Origin: Acidobacteriota bacterium | GTDB taxonomy: Bacteria > Acidobacteriota > Blastocatellia > RBC074 | DNA: 64,000 bases | Assembly (NCBI GenBank): GCA_018268995.1 | Contig: JAFDVL010000012.1 | Span: forward strand, 62,001 to 126,000 | Direction: 5' to 3' | Notes under the pieces: model-generated | Databases searched by the model: none | The model's input: only the letters and a program-made list of their open reading frames with translations | Told to the model about the DNA's origin: nothing | Program-made: the position numbers and the translations under genes | Part shown: positions 40,987 to 49,981 of the stretch, in pieces | How positions within the stretch are numbered: position 1 is the first letter of the stretch | How the letters are laid out: each line of letters begins with the position of its first letter

Positions 40987-42963
40987 TTATGCCGCGAGCG
41001 AGTGAGCTTGCGAATGGAATCTGATTTCTGGGTCTTGAATGTCAGCGAGGAAGCGTGATGGGCACATGTCGTACTCAGCGCCGTAGAGCATCCGCTTTTT
41101 CGTGTGTGTGATGTAGAGATATTCCGCCGGTCGGGTCATGGCGACGTAGGCGACTCGGCGTTCCTCTTCGATGTCGGCCTCGGATTCAAGGGAACGAGCA
41201 TGTGGCAAGATACCCTCTTCCCATCCCGGGAGAAAACAAGTGTGGGCTTCCAGCCCTTTCACGGTGTGCGCCGTAATAAGAGAGACGAGCGCGGCGTTTA
41301 CTTGTTCTGGGCCTATCTTGTCACTGTCCGCGTGTAAAGAAGCGCGATCCAGGAATTCGCCTAGACTTAGGCCTTCAGCTTCAGCTTCTGCCGCGGCATT
41401 CAGGAGTTCACCAAGATTTTCCAGCCGTTCCAGGTCTTCTTCCTTCCCGCTTTCGTTGAGCGATTGCTCGTAGCCTGACTGCATCATGGTTTGGCGTACC
41501 AGTTCCTTTAGTGGTTGGATTTGCCGTAGGGTGGAAATTGCTTCCTGGAAAGCTTTGATTCCGGCCAGAGTTTTGGTGTTGATCTTGATATGTCGGCTGA
41601 TGGCGTCGGCCATTTCGCAAACTTCCCACAGACTCAAATCTTCGTCTTCGGCAATTTCATTGAGCTTGGTAATGGTGGTTTCACCGATTCCGCGAGCTGG
41701 TGTGTTGATGATGCGGCGACAAGCAAGGGAATCGGCTGGATTATGGATTACGCGGAGGTAGGCGACCATGTCTTTAATTTCCTTCCGTTCGTAGAAGGAA
41801 AGGCCGCCGACGAGTTGATAGGGAACGCGCAGGCGTCTCAACGCCATCTCAAAAGAGCGAGACATCGCATTCGTTCGATAGATGATGAAGATGGGGGAGG
41901 ATGGAAAATGGTTTAAGTGCTTGGCAACGCGGCTGGCAATCCAATCTGCTTCCTGGTAGCTGGTGGCAAACTCAACCACGTTCACAGGCTTGCCTTCGCG
42001 TTTGGAAAAAAGGTTTTTGGGAAGTTGGTTGATGTTTTGCGCGATAAGCTGGTTGGCGAGGGAAGTGATTTGTCGCGTGGAGCGATAGTTTTCTTCAAGC
42101 TTGGTAATCACTGTTCCAGGGAACTGTTTGGGGAAGGAGAGCATATTCTCGGGAATCGCACCACGAAAACTAAATATCCCCTGCCCGTCATCGCCCACCC
42201 CGGTTAATGAGCGTCCCGCCCAGTCGAAGGTAGCAGGATTATCGCCTCCATAGACGAGTAAGCGAATTAACGCATTCTGCGCTTTGTTGGTATCCTGATA
42301 CTCATCGACGAGAATATGCTTGTAGAGCTCGTGATACCATTTACGCAGGGTTGTGTCGCGTGAAAGTGCAGCCACACTGAGCAGGAGCAGGTCGTCAAAG
42401 TCTAAGGCATTATTTTCCTCCAGCAATTTATGGTAATCATCAAAGATTGCCAGCGTTGTATGTTTGTCTTCCTCTCTGACGTATTTCAATGACGCAAGAT
42501 AATTCCTGGGATTTAGCGATTGATTTTTCGCGTAGCTGAATTTGCTTTGGTATTCGCTTGCGACGAATCGCTTAGGGTCAAGATTGAGCGCCTGGATAAC
42601 GACCTTGTAGGCTTTTACTTGATCGTCCTGATCGTAGATCGAGAAGTGGCTATCAAAGTTTCGTCCCAAGGTGTGGATGTTGCTACGTAATATCTGCACG
42701 CACCAACTGTGGAAGGTCTTGGCCGTAATTGGGGCAGTGAGGTTTTGTGCATCTGTGAGAGACCCGATTCTCTCGCGCATTTCTCGTCCAGCCTTGTTGG
42801 TGAAGGTGACGGCCAGGATTTGTTCTGGTAATACCCCTTGTTGAATGAGCCAGGCAATGCGGTGCGTGATGGTGCGAGTCTTGCCCGATCCCGGCCCGGC
42901 AATAATCAGCAGTGGGCCATTGCCATGTGTTGCTGCGATGGTTTGATGGTGATCAAGCTGCAT
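40987..42963 (-). CDS. UvrD/PcrA-type superfamily 1 DNA helicase
   Basis: 658 residues. Motifs in order: Q-motif LDHHQTIA, Walker A AGPGSGKTRT (22-31), Ia TFTNKAGREM, II LVDEYQDTN, III as VGDDGQGIFSFRGA (family usual GDxDQSIYxWRGA, so two changes), IV YRTNAMSR, V TAHTVKGLEAHTCFLPGWEEG and VI VAYVAMTRPAEYLYI. A 3'-5' translocating helicase for repair or rolling/replication fork work. Somewhat shorter than UvrD (about 720). It overlaps the dnaB end by 11 bp, linking the two in a replication operon. Confidence 0.9.
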   Translation of the reverse strand: MQLDHHQTIAATHGNGPLLIIAGPGSGKTRTITHRIAWLIQQGVLPEQILAVTFTNKAGREMRERIGSLTDAQNLTAPITAKTFHSWCVQILRSNIHTLGRNFDSHFSIYDQDDQVKAYKVVIQALNLDPKRFVASEYQSKFSYAKNQSLNPRNYLASLKYVREEDKHTTLAIFDDYHKLLEENNALDFDDLLLLSVAALSRDTTLRKWYHELYKHILVDEYQDTNKAQNALIRLLVYGGDNPATFDWAGRSLTGVGDDGQGIFSFRGAIPENMLSFPKQFPGTVITKLEENYRSTRQITSLANQLIAQNINQLPKNLFSKREGKPVNVVEFATSYQEADWIASRVAKHLNHFPSSPIFIIYRTNAMSRSFEMALRRLRVPYQLVGGLSFYERKEIKDMVAYLRVIHNPADSLACRRIINTPARGIGETTITKLNEIAEDEDLSLWEVCEMADAISRHIKINTKTLAGIKAFQEAISTLRQIQPLKELVRQTMMQSGYEQSLNESGKEEDLERLENLGELLNAAAEAEAEGLSLGEFLDRASLHADSDKIGPEQVNAALVSLITAHTVKGLEAHTCFLPGWEEGILPHARSLESEADIEEERRVAYVAMTRPAEYLYITHTKKRMLYGAEYDMCPSRFLADIQDPEIRFHSQAHSLAA

Positions 42964-44296
42964 AGTCTACCTCGGGCAGGGGCACATCGCCGGGATTTTG
43001 AAAGAGTGAAAATGGCTTAATGAACTGAAGCTCCCACTTGCCCAGTGGCCCCTCTCGGTGCTTGGCGAGATTGAAATGAGTAATCATGGGATTCTGTTTT
43101 TTGGGGTGCATCAAAACAATATCGTCCGCATCATATTCAAGATCACCCGAAGCAGCGAGATGCTTCATTGTTGGCTCTTCGTCCCCTTCGCGATTTAGCT
43201 GGGAGATGGCGATGAGGTGGATTCCGGTTGCATTGACGAGGCCTTTGAGGGAATTTGAGATTTTTGTCACTCTTGTTTTGTCGGGGTTGTTCTCAATGGC
43301 CGGATCGTCGCTCCGCAGGTTTTGGAGATAGTCAATCAAGACGATGGTCAGGAAGTCCGGTGATTGACTGTGTTTGACTCGCCAGGCCTTTTCTTTATTG
43401 ATGATCTGCCGGGTAAGAATGTGAATTCGCTCCAGGGTCAGATTGATGTGTGCAGACCCTTTTTCCTTACCATCCTCCAGATAAAACCGACATTGCAGGA
43501 GTCGCTGTCGGGCCTCTTCGCAAGCCTGCTCTTCTTCTGGTGTCAGTTTGGCGATGGCGAATTTCTCTGTGTCAACTCTCGCTTCCGCGCACGTAATGCG
43601 ATCCACAATGGACAATGTGCGCATTTCTACACTGAAGGCGATGATCAATGGTAAGTTCGGTTGCTGGCTCGCATTAATGAGACAATTGACAGCGAAAGTC
43701 GTTTTCCCAACGGAAGGGCGAGCCGCAATGATCGAGTACCGAAACGGACGCAGTCCCCTGCGTAAAAGATCATGTATGATATAGCCGGTCGGAGTTCCAA
43801 TTGTGTCTGGCTGGGTTTTCCGCTTGTGGTATTCGGCCTTTGATTCATTGAGGATTTCACCTAAGAGTCTCGGCCCGTTTCCTGCCCCCTCGCTGATGGC
43901 AAGATTGGAAAGAAGCTCTGCGTACTTCCCAATTACTACTCTGGGATCGCCTGTCTTCGCTTCGGCGATTGTCTGCTGGGCGAGAATGCCAACCTCTTTG
44001 CGAAACCAGTGATCCTCAATCTGATCCAGGCGGTTCTTGAAGCCTCGTTGTTTGAGTTGGAGGGATTTGAGGGAAGCCAAGTAGCCATGTAAATTCGGAT
44101 TTAGTCTTCGCTCAACTTCAATAAAATCCGGTTCCTGTCCTTCGCTGGCTGCGGCATGAATTGCACTAAAGACTGCTTGGTTATGCGCTGACTCGAAATA
44201 CTTGAACTGGGTTCCTGCGGCTGGCCCCCAAATAATTTGAGGATAGTTTAGTATGGTTCCTAAAACTTCTTTTTCGGCGTCGTTATTGCTGTTCAT
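42953..44296 (-). CDS. dnaB: DnaB-type replicative helicase
   Basis: 447 residues. An N-terminal helical domain (DAEKEVLGTILNYPQIIWG; ESAHNQAVFSAIHAAASEG) is followed by the RecA-like core with Walker A AARPSVGKTTFAVN (191-204), the FSVEM strand, Walker B VLIDYLQNL, and the GDLEYDADDIVLMHP region near the end with the arginine finger area. It unwinds DNA at forks as a hexamer. A dedicated DnaB on this element points to autonomous replication. The gene overlaps the start of a zinc-ribbon protein (4 bp upstream) that may be a loader. Confidence 0.9.
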   Translation of the reverse strand: MNSNNDAEKEVLGTILNYPQIIWGPAAGTQFKYFESAHNQAVFSAIHAAASEGQEPDFIEVERRLNPNLHGYLASLKSLQLKQRGFKNRLDQIEDHWFRKEVGILAQQTIAEAKTGDPRVVIGKYAELLSNLAISEGAGNGPRLLGEILNESKAEYHKRKTQPDTIGTPTGYIIHDLLRRGLRPFRYSIIAARPSVGKTTFAVNCLINASQQPNLPLIIAFSVEMRTLSIVDRITCAEARVDTEKFAIAKLTPEEEQACEEARQRLLQCRFYLEDGKEKGSAHINLTLERIHILTRQIINKEKAWRVKHSQSPDFLTIVLIDYLQNLRSDDPAIENNPDKTRVTKISNSLKGLVNATGIHLIAISQLNREGDEEPTMKHLAASGDLEYDADDIVLMHPKKQNPMITHFNLAKHREGPLGKWELQFIKPFSLFQNPGDVPLPEVDYAA

Positions 44297-44709
44297 GAGT
44301 TACAAAAATCGCAATTCTCTATTACTGGCCGCTCATTTGGTTGCCGAATGACTTTGACACGGGTGTTGTTGCAGTGCGTGCATTTGGCTGTGTTGGAGGT
44401 AACTTCTGCTCCTCTCTTCCAACGTGAGGCGATTTCAATGGGAGAGATCGGATAGGTATTCCCGCTGGCAATACGTGCCCTGATTGTGAGGGCGAGCGCG
44501 TGTATTAATTGATCAGTCGGGATCTCTGTCAGGGAAAGACGAAATGCCTCTAGCATGACAGCTAACTCATTTTCCTGGATCAGTCGGGCAGAAGTAGCGA
44601 ATGTAGCGAGAATGACAACCTGAGCGAGAAGCTTATCCCTCGGATGTGGTGGCGAAGTAGGCTCGGAGCTTGGCAAACACTCTTTCTCTATCGCTATGGA
44701 GTCGCTCAT
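44293..44709 (-). CDS. Zinc-ribbon protein next to dnaB, loader candidate
   Basis: 138 residues from the ATG at 44709. A helical middle (DKLLAQVVILATFATSARLI; ELAVMLEAFRLSLTEIPTDQ; ISPIEIASRWKRGAEV) precedes a C-terminal zinc ribbon (CTHCNNTRVKV...ENCDFCNS). Position directly before dnaB (ATGA) and the helical-plus-zinc form suit a helicase loader or primosome accessory, but no AAA+ motif is present. Overlaps the upstream 110-aa gene by 77 bp. Confidence 0.5.
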   Translation of the reverse strand: MSDSIAIEKECLPSSEPTSPPHPRDKLLAQVVILATFATSARLIQENELAVMLEAFRLSLTEIPTDQLIHALALTIRARIASGNTYPISPIEIASRWKRGAEVTSNTAKCTHCNNTRVKVIRQPNERPVIENCDFCNS

Positions 44710-44965
44710 CTCTTCTTTTCTTGCGAACGGCGTACCAATCGGTAATCCAACGAATATCGGTTGGGTTATAGTCCCGGTTGCACCAGTCGGTGTAAGACTT
44801 ATGCAAAAGCTCCGTGTCTGGCTCTTCCCCAATCGCCGCAATAATGCTATCCCACTGATCCTTTCGTGGGTATCGTTTGAAAATTCCTCTTACAGTCTGA
44901 ATGGCCGGATGGTTGGAGCGGGGATCAGGAGGCGCTTTTGCTTTTCGTTTGCGCTCAGTGGGCAT
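44633..44965 (-). CDS. Small replication-accessory-like protein
   Basis: 110 residues, basic N-terminus (TERKRKAKAPPDPRSNHPAI), then helical AIQTVRGIFKRYPRKDQWDS and the segment WCNRDYNPTDIRWITDWYAV, which resembles the C-terminal part of phage replication initiator/accessory proteins. The end is charged. It precedes the zinc-ribbon and dnaB genes, supporting a role in replication start; function not established. Confidence 0.5.
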   Translation of the reverse strand: MPTERKRKAKAPPDPRSNHPAIQTVRGIFKRYPRKDQWDSIIAAIGEEPDTELLHKSYTDWCNRDYNPTDIRWITDWYAVRKKRRDERLHSDRERVFAKLRAYFATTSEG

Positions 44966-44967
44966 TG

Positions 44968-45435
44968 CTAATGGCTTATGAATAATCCTCGGCTTGGAGG
45001 AGCGAGTTGCTGGGTGGCCTTATACATCTGGGCCTCTGTCTCCCCTGCAAAGCTCCCTCCCAGTGCAAGATACTGAATGATCTGTGCTGGTAGCGTTGCA
45101 CTGCGGAAAAATGCCGTCCCCCGGTCATTTGCTCCTTCCCAGTGCGCTCCGCGACCGGTAACCACCATACGGAGATTGACGTTGATAATTGTTTCTATGG
45201 GTGAGAAACAAGGGGGAGGAGAAATAATGGATTCGCCTATTGTCTGAGGAATGATGGATACTGGAACATGGTTCGTGATATGGAACGCATTCAGTTCCGG
45301 TAGTGAGCTTTGCACGGAAAGGAAAGCATTGATCGCATCCACTATCGTGCTGGCTGTCTCCGGTGTGAGAGAAACCATGATGGCACACGAGTCGGTTGGG
45401 ACCGTCCCTGTCCGTAATAAGATTTGAGTATGCAT
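44968..45435 (-). CDS. Hypothetical protein
   Basis: 155 residues (MHTQILLRTGTVPTDSCAIM), beta and helix mixed (LTPETASTIVDAINAFLSVQ; GRGAHWEGANDRGTAFFRSA). No known motif. Two bases separate its end from the next gene. Several Thr/Ile-rich strands suggest a soluble domain. Confidence 0.45.
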   Translation of the reverse strand: MHTQILLRTGTVPTDSCAIMVSLTPETASTIVDAINAFLSVQSSLPELNAFHITNHVPVSIIPQTIGESIISPPPCFSPIETIINVNLRMVVTGRGAHWEGANDRGTAFFRSATLPAQIIQYLALGGSFAGETEAQMYKATQQLAPPSRGLFISH

Positions 45436-45437
45436 GG

Positions 45438-45620
45438 TTAGAGGGTCGCGAGATCGAAATCTTCTTCTTTTGCGGATAAATTGAGAATGAAGTCAATTTC
45501 GGCAATAAACTCTTCGCTTATTTGAGGCCGCGTGGTGGGTAGATTCTGAAAAATTGTCAACGGTGCGGCTTCTTCGGTTAAGTCCAGATAATCTACTTCG
45601 GGGATTGGTTGAAAGTTCAT
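45438..45620 (-). CDS. Small acidic hypothetical protein
   Basis: 60 residues, strongly acidic (VDYLDLTEEAAPLTIFQNLP; ISEEFIAEIDFILNLSAKEE). It heads the replication gene set, 2 bp before the 155-aa gene. AT-rich DNA (45621-45713) upstream probably holds the promoter. No family recognised. Confidence 0.45.
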   Translation of the reverse strand: MNFQPIPEVDYLDLTEEAAPLTIFQNLPTTRPQISEEFIAEIDFILNLSAKEEDFDLATL

Positions 45621-45713
45621 GTAAATTACTATAGTCCTTTTTTTTCATTTTTTCACTTATTTTCTAAGAGGGAACTTGGTGATAGATGGATCAAGAGACG
45701 TGAGCGTGATTTG

Positions 45714-45739
45714 GGAGAGTTGAGTAGGGGCGACTCTCC
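45714..45739 (-). terminator. Hairpin after the DUF6744-like gene
   Basis: GGAGAGT and ACTCTCC arms with a 12-nt loop, 12-37 bp after the stop of the 341-aa gene on the minus strand. No strong T tract, so either a weak terminator or a separator before the 60-aa gene. Confidence 0.4.
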
Positions 45740-45750
45740 TCCCTACGCTA

Positions 45751-46776
45751 CTAAAATAACGACGCTTGATCCTCGTTTGTTGCGCTTGTGACTTCGCGCA
45801 TCAGCAAAGCTTTGGCAGCTTGCTCCATTTCGTGTACAGCGGCTTCAATTTTGGCTTGATTGAGTCCCAGATATTGATGGTAGAGCTGGGCTTTCTCGCG
45901 GATCTGCTTGTACCAAGCCAGACGCTCGGCGACGGTCTTGGAGCGAGTTTTTTCCGTCTCTCCGAGCCGTCCAAGGTCTTTTTCGAGCGCGCGAATCTCG
46001 TCCATGAGACCGCCAGAGATGGCCTTCACCATGTCAGTCTTTGTCCGACCCGCATCAAAAATGCCAATCGCAGCAAAGGTTGCCTCGCCACCATCAAAGC
46101 AGGGCAGGGAATTCATCATGGATTGCATTGCAAGGACGTTCTCCGATTCTGCTTCAGGAACGAAATAATACCCACCTGATTTCTTCAAACTCACGCCCTT
46201 CATCGCTTGAATCATTCGTGTCACCATTGCAATGAGGTCGCTGGCAAAAAAGAGGTTTTTGAATTCCCTGATGCGGTCGTTCAATTCCATCTCAATCGTA
46301 AGATTCTCGCTCTGCGTGATGGCACCTGCTGCGGCTGAACTGACCATAATTTGCCCTGTCTTTTTGTCCAGGAGTATCCGCAAGTTGGTCGCGTATTTGA
46401 GGCCATAGGCTGAGTAGTCCAGCCCTTCATTGACCAGCGCGAATACTACTTTGTCTGTTCCAGGTCGCTGTACGATTCGGATCAGACGTCTGATTCGCGT
46501 TTCGTCCGACTCGTCCTCATCTTCGGCAATTGGGGCGATCTGCTCTTCCAGCAGTCTTTTGTCCCGAATCCACGCCTCGATTGCTCGGCGGGTGGTTAAA
46601 TAATGAGAAGGAGGCGTTGGGGCGAAATCCTCGAAGTCATGCTCTTTCAGTTTTTGGAGCAAGAGGTCTTCCGTAACGCGGATTCCAGTGGCACGCCAAA
46701 AGATGCCATATCCCAGTAATGGCACCTTGCTGGTGATCTCTGTCAGAGTTTCAAATGTAGGTGAGGTTGCGGTCAT
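45751..46776 (-). CDS. DUF6744-like partner of the MoxR/vWA pair
   Basis: 341 residues. An N-terminal helical and beta region (SKVPLLGYGIFWRATGIRVT; HYLTTRRAIEAWIRDKRLLE) precedes a core with WYKQIREKAQLYHQYLG and EAAVHEMEQAAKALLM helices. It resembles the DUF6744 group by size and neighbours, from memory only. It follows the vWA gene by 8 bp and the ending QASLF is polar. Together with MoxR and vWA genes it forms a three-gene unit; likely a client or regulator of the ATPase-adaptor pair. Confidence 0.5.
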   Translation of the reverse strand: MTATSPTFETLTEITSKVPLLGYGIFWRATGIRVTEDLLLQKLKEHDFEDFAPTPPSHYLTTRRAIEAWIRDKRLLEEQIAPIAEDEDESDETRIRRLIRIVQRPGTDKVVFALVNEGLDYSAYGLKYATNLRILLDKKTGQIMVSSAAAGAITQSENLTIEMELNDRIREFKNLFFASDLIAMVTRMIQAMKGVSLKKSGGYYFVPEAESENVLAMQSMMNSLPCFDGGEATFAAIGIFDAGRTKTDMVKAISGGLMDEIRALEKDLGRLGETEKTRSKTVAERLAWYKQIREKAQLYHQYLGLNQAKIEAAVHEMEQAAKALLMREVTSATNEDQASLF

Positions 46777-46784
46777 GTGTATTC

Positions 46785-48206
46785 CTAAATCGAGAAAATT
46801 GTCTTTAGTGCGGTCTCTTCTTCGGTGAACATATCTAACAAAGTGAAGGTGCTGTCACAAATCGTTTGTAGCAGCTTCTGCCCTTGTACTGTTCCGATCA
46901 GGATTCCGTAACTGCGAAACTTTCGCTCCGCTTTTACTTTCTGCCAATGGGCTATGTCATCGGGAGGAATGTGGGTGAGTCCGTCTGAGATAATAATACA
47001 ATCGGCCTTGTCCCACTGAGAGGATGTGATAAGCGTAGCTGCTTTTGTCATCATCGGGGAGAAATCCGTGCCGCCATTGAAAAAGTGTTGAATGGTAGCG
47101 GTGATCTCTTCGATGGAGGCTTCGCCTTTCGGGAAGGTCGCTACCTGCTGCTGCCCTGTCGAGGCGTAGTGGATCAAGCAGAAATCCCGCTTTTGCCGCT
47201 TGGCAATCGTCGCCATTGCGAGGGCAATGCCTTTCGACCATTCCTCGCGGGTTAGTTTTTCGACTCCGCCGAATAGCTCCGCTACCGGATTAGTCATGGA
47301 AGCCGACTCGTCGCAGGCCAGAATGATCGGTCCTTGACCAACGTTTTCATGCCCGATCTGATGATAGTTGAGGAGTGTCCCCTCAACGAATTTCAGATAA
47401 AACAAAATCTCCGTGTCGTCATCGGCAAGATATCCAAATTCTGAGGGTAATGTCTTGGTTAGGTCGTTGCCGAGTTGTATGCCAATGGTGGTGGTTGGAG
47501 GGTGAATGGTGCGTTGTCGCTGCGTATTGAGCGCAATACGAATACTGCGCCCGGCAAATTGCATTACGCGCTGAATTTTGGGATTGGCCTTGAGTAATTG
47601 AAAGAGCTTGAGCTTCCCTTGTAAGGGGAGATTGTCAATCTTTCCTTCCCCTGCGAGGGAGAAGCCGTGCATCGCTGTTTTGAATTCGTTTACCTCGCCT
47701 TGAGCGTCCTTCATGGCTGCTCGAATGTGACCGGAAGCTTCGTCAACTTGCTCTTCAATCGCAGCAGTGAGAGTTTCCTGTTCAGCTTGCAGGGTTGGCA
47801 TTTCTGTTTCTTCTGCGTTTTCCAATGCCTCTTGAACTTCCTGTAAGCGAGCAATCTCTTCTCGTAGTTCAGGTGGGATTGTCTGAATGATTTTCTCTGT
47901 GATGGTGGCTGTAGTGATCGTAGTCGCCAGTTTGTCGTTGACGGTTTCTTCGCGTAAGTGGTGGTAGGAAGCAGACTGACTGAGACGCTCAATTAGCTTT
48001 TTGTTGAGGAGATACTGAGGGTCAATGTTCTCCTCGACCTGTGGAGCGGGCTGATAGAAAGAGGCAAACACGTCCGCGGCAAGCTCGGCTACTGTTGCCA
48101 GCGCATCCGTTTTTTGTGTCATTGCCTGAATTTTAGGGGCGGACTCCCGGCACTCGTTGAAGTCATCCTTGTCAATGCTATCCTGAATAATTGCCTGTGT
48201 GTTCAT
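46785..48206 (-). CDS. Von Willebrand A-domain protein
   Basis: 473 residues. The N-terminal 230 are helical and acidic, including a long coiled coil (EEIARLQEVQEALENAEETE). The C-terminal vWA domain has the MIDAS start LACDESASMTN (Asp299, Ser301, Ser303), FCLIHYAST, GGTDFSPMMTKAA with the conserved Thr, and CIIISDGLTH. This is the layout of CoxE/ViaA-type adaptors that work with MoxR AAA+ ATPases. It lies 13 bp after the MoxR gene in the same operon. Role inferred: substrate adaptor for chaperone-like remodelling. Confidence 0.85.
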   Translation of the reverse strand: MNTQAIIQDSIDKDDFNECRESAPKIQAMTQKTDALATVAELAADVFASFYQPAPQVEENIDPQYLLNKKLIERLSQSASYHHLREETVNDKLATTITTATITEKIIQTIPPELREEIARLQEVQEALENAEETEMPTLQAEQETLTAAIEEQVDEASGHIRAAMKDAQGEVNEFKTAMHGFSLAGEGKIDNLPLQGKLKLFQLLKANPKIQRVMQFAGRSIRIALNTQRQRTIHPPTTTIGIQLGNDLTKTLPSEFGYLADDDTEILFYLKFVEGTLLNYHQIGHENVGQGPIILACDESASMTNPVAELFGGVEKLTREEWSKGIALAMATIAKRQKRDFCLIHYASTGQQQVATFPKGEASIEEITATIQHFFNGGTDFSPMMTKAATLITSSQWDKADCIIISDGLTHIPPDDIAHWQKVKAERKFRSYGILIGTVQGQKLLQTICDSTFTLLDMFTEEETALKTIFSI

Positions 48207-48219
48207 GGATTGCTCAACT

Positions 48220-49359
48220 CTAATTGTTCATGCTGAAGCTGCCGATGACTTCGGTGAGGACGGATTCTCGCTGGGAGGCAATTTGCTCTTTAATCTTGAG
48301 AACCTCCGTTTTGCCCTTGGATTGTGTCAGGATGGGTTCGATTTTCTTCAAAAACCCTTCCAGTTTCTTGGCGATGGCGATGTGCAGTGAAGTTTGCTTT
48401 TCGGTATCGGTCTCGCGAGATAGAGCATCCTTATACTTGTCGTGTGCTTCCTGCGCTTCGTCCTTGATCTCCAGCGCCTTGGTGATCATAGGAAAAGTGA
48501 ATTCCAGGATCGTGCTTTTTACAGCCGCGTAGTCCTGTGGTAAGGTAGGGAGGATGTGCTGTAGAGATAGTAAGTCCTCGTCTTCTATTACTGCTCTGTT
48601 GCTCATCACTGCGTTCCCCTTAAGCGCTTTCAGACATTTCCCCCATCGCCGGTCGCTGGGAGTGATCCCGATTGCAGCAAGCTTCTTTTTGATTTTGAAG
48701 GCCGATTCAAAAATCGTTTCCGGGATTTGTACCGATGCTGTTTGTTGGCGCAGTTCCCCGATTTCCTGATCTGATATGGTGGGAGCAGCGGGTCTGCTCC
48801 GGTTGACCAGTTTTAGAAAGGCTTTGAATTTCCCATCTGTGACCGGTGCTGAGAATTGACGGAATAAGAACCGATCAAAGAAGGCCTGCTGCTCCTCTTC
48901 TTCGAGCATTTCATTCGACGCCCCGAATAAGGTTTCCAGCGGGATGGGTTTATCTCCTGTCCCATCATCAAAACACTTTTCGTTCATTGCTCGCAGTAAG
49001 GTATTTTGGATAACTCCGCCGGCTTTGCCTACTTCGTCAAGGAAAGCAATTTGTGTCTGAGGTAGCTTGCCTGTAGTAATGCGAATATAGCGACCGTTCT
49101 TTAACTCAGGGATGGAATAGGGGCCAAATAGCTCCTCTGGTGTGGTCGTCTTGGACATGGGCCAAATGAAGTAGGATCGTTGCAGGCATTTGGCGATCTC
49201 CGTTACCAAATCGCTTTTGGCTGTTCCTGGTAAACCAAGAATCAGCATGTGTTCCTGGATGAGAAGTGCGAGTAATGCCGTGTCAATCAAGGATTCTCGT
49301 TCAATGAATTGATTGTTCAGGTGTTCTTTGATTGCTGTCAGTTTTTGATGTGCTGTCAT
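48220..49359 (-). CDS. MoxR/RavA-type AAA+ ATPase
   Basis: 379 residues. Walker A LGLPGTAKSD (41-50), the MoxR-type TTPEELFGPYSI segment, Walker B IAFLDEVGKA (104-113) and sensor I FGASNEM; later helices end in the lid domain. MoxR proteins work with vWA adaptors as remodelling chaperones (RavA-ViaA being the best known). The vWA gene follows directly. A copy of the shared TTTTGC...CCGC element lies 37 bp upstream. The gene is divergent from the 168-aa gene at 49437. Confidence 0.9.
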   Translation of the reverse strand: MTAHQKLTAIKEHLNNQFIERESLIDTALLALLIQEHMLILGLPGTAKSDLVTEIAKCLQRSYFIWPMSKTTTPEELFGPYSIPELKNGRYIRITTGKLPQTQIAFLDEVGKAGGVIQNTLLRAMNEKCFDDGTGDKPIPLETLFGASNEMLEEEEQQAFFDRFLFRQFSAPVTDGKFKAFLKLVNRSRPAAPTISDQEIGELRQQTASVQIPETIFESAFKIKKKLAAIGITPSDRRWGKCLKALKGNAVMSNRAVIEDEDLLSLQHILPTLPQDYAAVKSTILEFTFPMITKALEIKDEAQEAHDKYKDALSRETDTEKQTSLHIAIAKKLEGFLKKIEPILTQSKGKTEVLKIKEQIASQRESVLTEVIGSFSMNN

Positions 49360-49395
49360 TATCGCTCCTGTGAGGTAAATGTTCTGAATTCACTT

Positions 49396-49413
49396 TTTTG
49401 CTGCCGCTTTTTT
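49396..49413. promoter_or_regulatory. Shared element, copy 3, in the MoxR divergent promoter region
   Basis: TTTTGCTGCCGCTTTTTT, a variant with one base fewer in the spacer than at 25147 and 28323, in the 77-bp gap between the MoxR gene and the divergent 168-aa gene. It may regulate one or both. Confidence 0.4.
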
Positions 49414-49436
49414 ATTTGAGAGGAAGAAGGGTATCT

Positions 49437-49943
49437 ATGACTGAGCTTGAACTTGAGAAATTGCGAGCGAGAATGCTTCTATTTGCGCTGAGAGTGCCTG
49501 ATATCAGAGAGGATGCTTGGAAGTTATGGGAAAGGGAATTTGAAGACGTCTTTTATATGCCTCGCTGCTCTATAAAAGATGTTTTGGAATTCCTGCCTGA
49601 GATCAAATTTGACGGCAACGAAAATATTCAAATACGGGCAGAAAAGGATGAGTTGCTTTTTTTGATCTCTTTGATGGTGGATTTTCTGCATTCTCATGGC
49701 GGAGGAGAGGCTCGATTAGAGGCAAAAGTTAGAGGTCGTTTTTTCGAACTCGTCTTTATCGCAAGCGGTCAACGGGAGCGAGCGATCTGCTCCCGGCTGA
49801 AGCGCGATGATTACACTAATCTTTCCTTTTACGCCTTGTTTGCATTCTACTTGCCAGGCGTTTTGGCGGCTTGGAGTGCCAGGTATACAATTAAAGAAAC
49901 CGATACTGAAACCTTTTTTATTCTTCACCTCAACATTGCCTAA
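49437..49943 (+). CDS. Hypothetical protein, divergent from the MoxR operon
   Basis: 168 residues from the ATG at 49437, with GGAAGAAGG upstream. It is one of the few plus-strand genes within the block. Helical start (TELELEKLRARMLLFALRVP), acidic middle, then RLEAKVRGRFFELVFIASGQ and a hydrophobic C-terminal part (FYALFAFYLPGVLAAWSARY). No family recognised. Opposite orientation and shared upstream element suggest a regulatory relation to the MoxR operon, or an independent cargo gene. Confidence 0.5.
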   Translation: MTELELEKLRARMLLFALRVPDIREDAWKLWEREFEDVFYMPRCSIKDVLEFLPEIKFDGNENIQIRAEKDELLFLISLMVDFLHSHGGGEARLEAKVRGRFFELVFIASGQRERAICSRLKRDDYTNLSFYALFAFYLPGVLAAWSARYTIKETDTETFFILHLNIA

Positions 49944-49981
49944 TAGCTATCCTCGTTACAAACCGCCTCTTCCTGCCTCTT

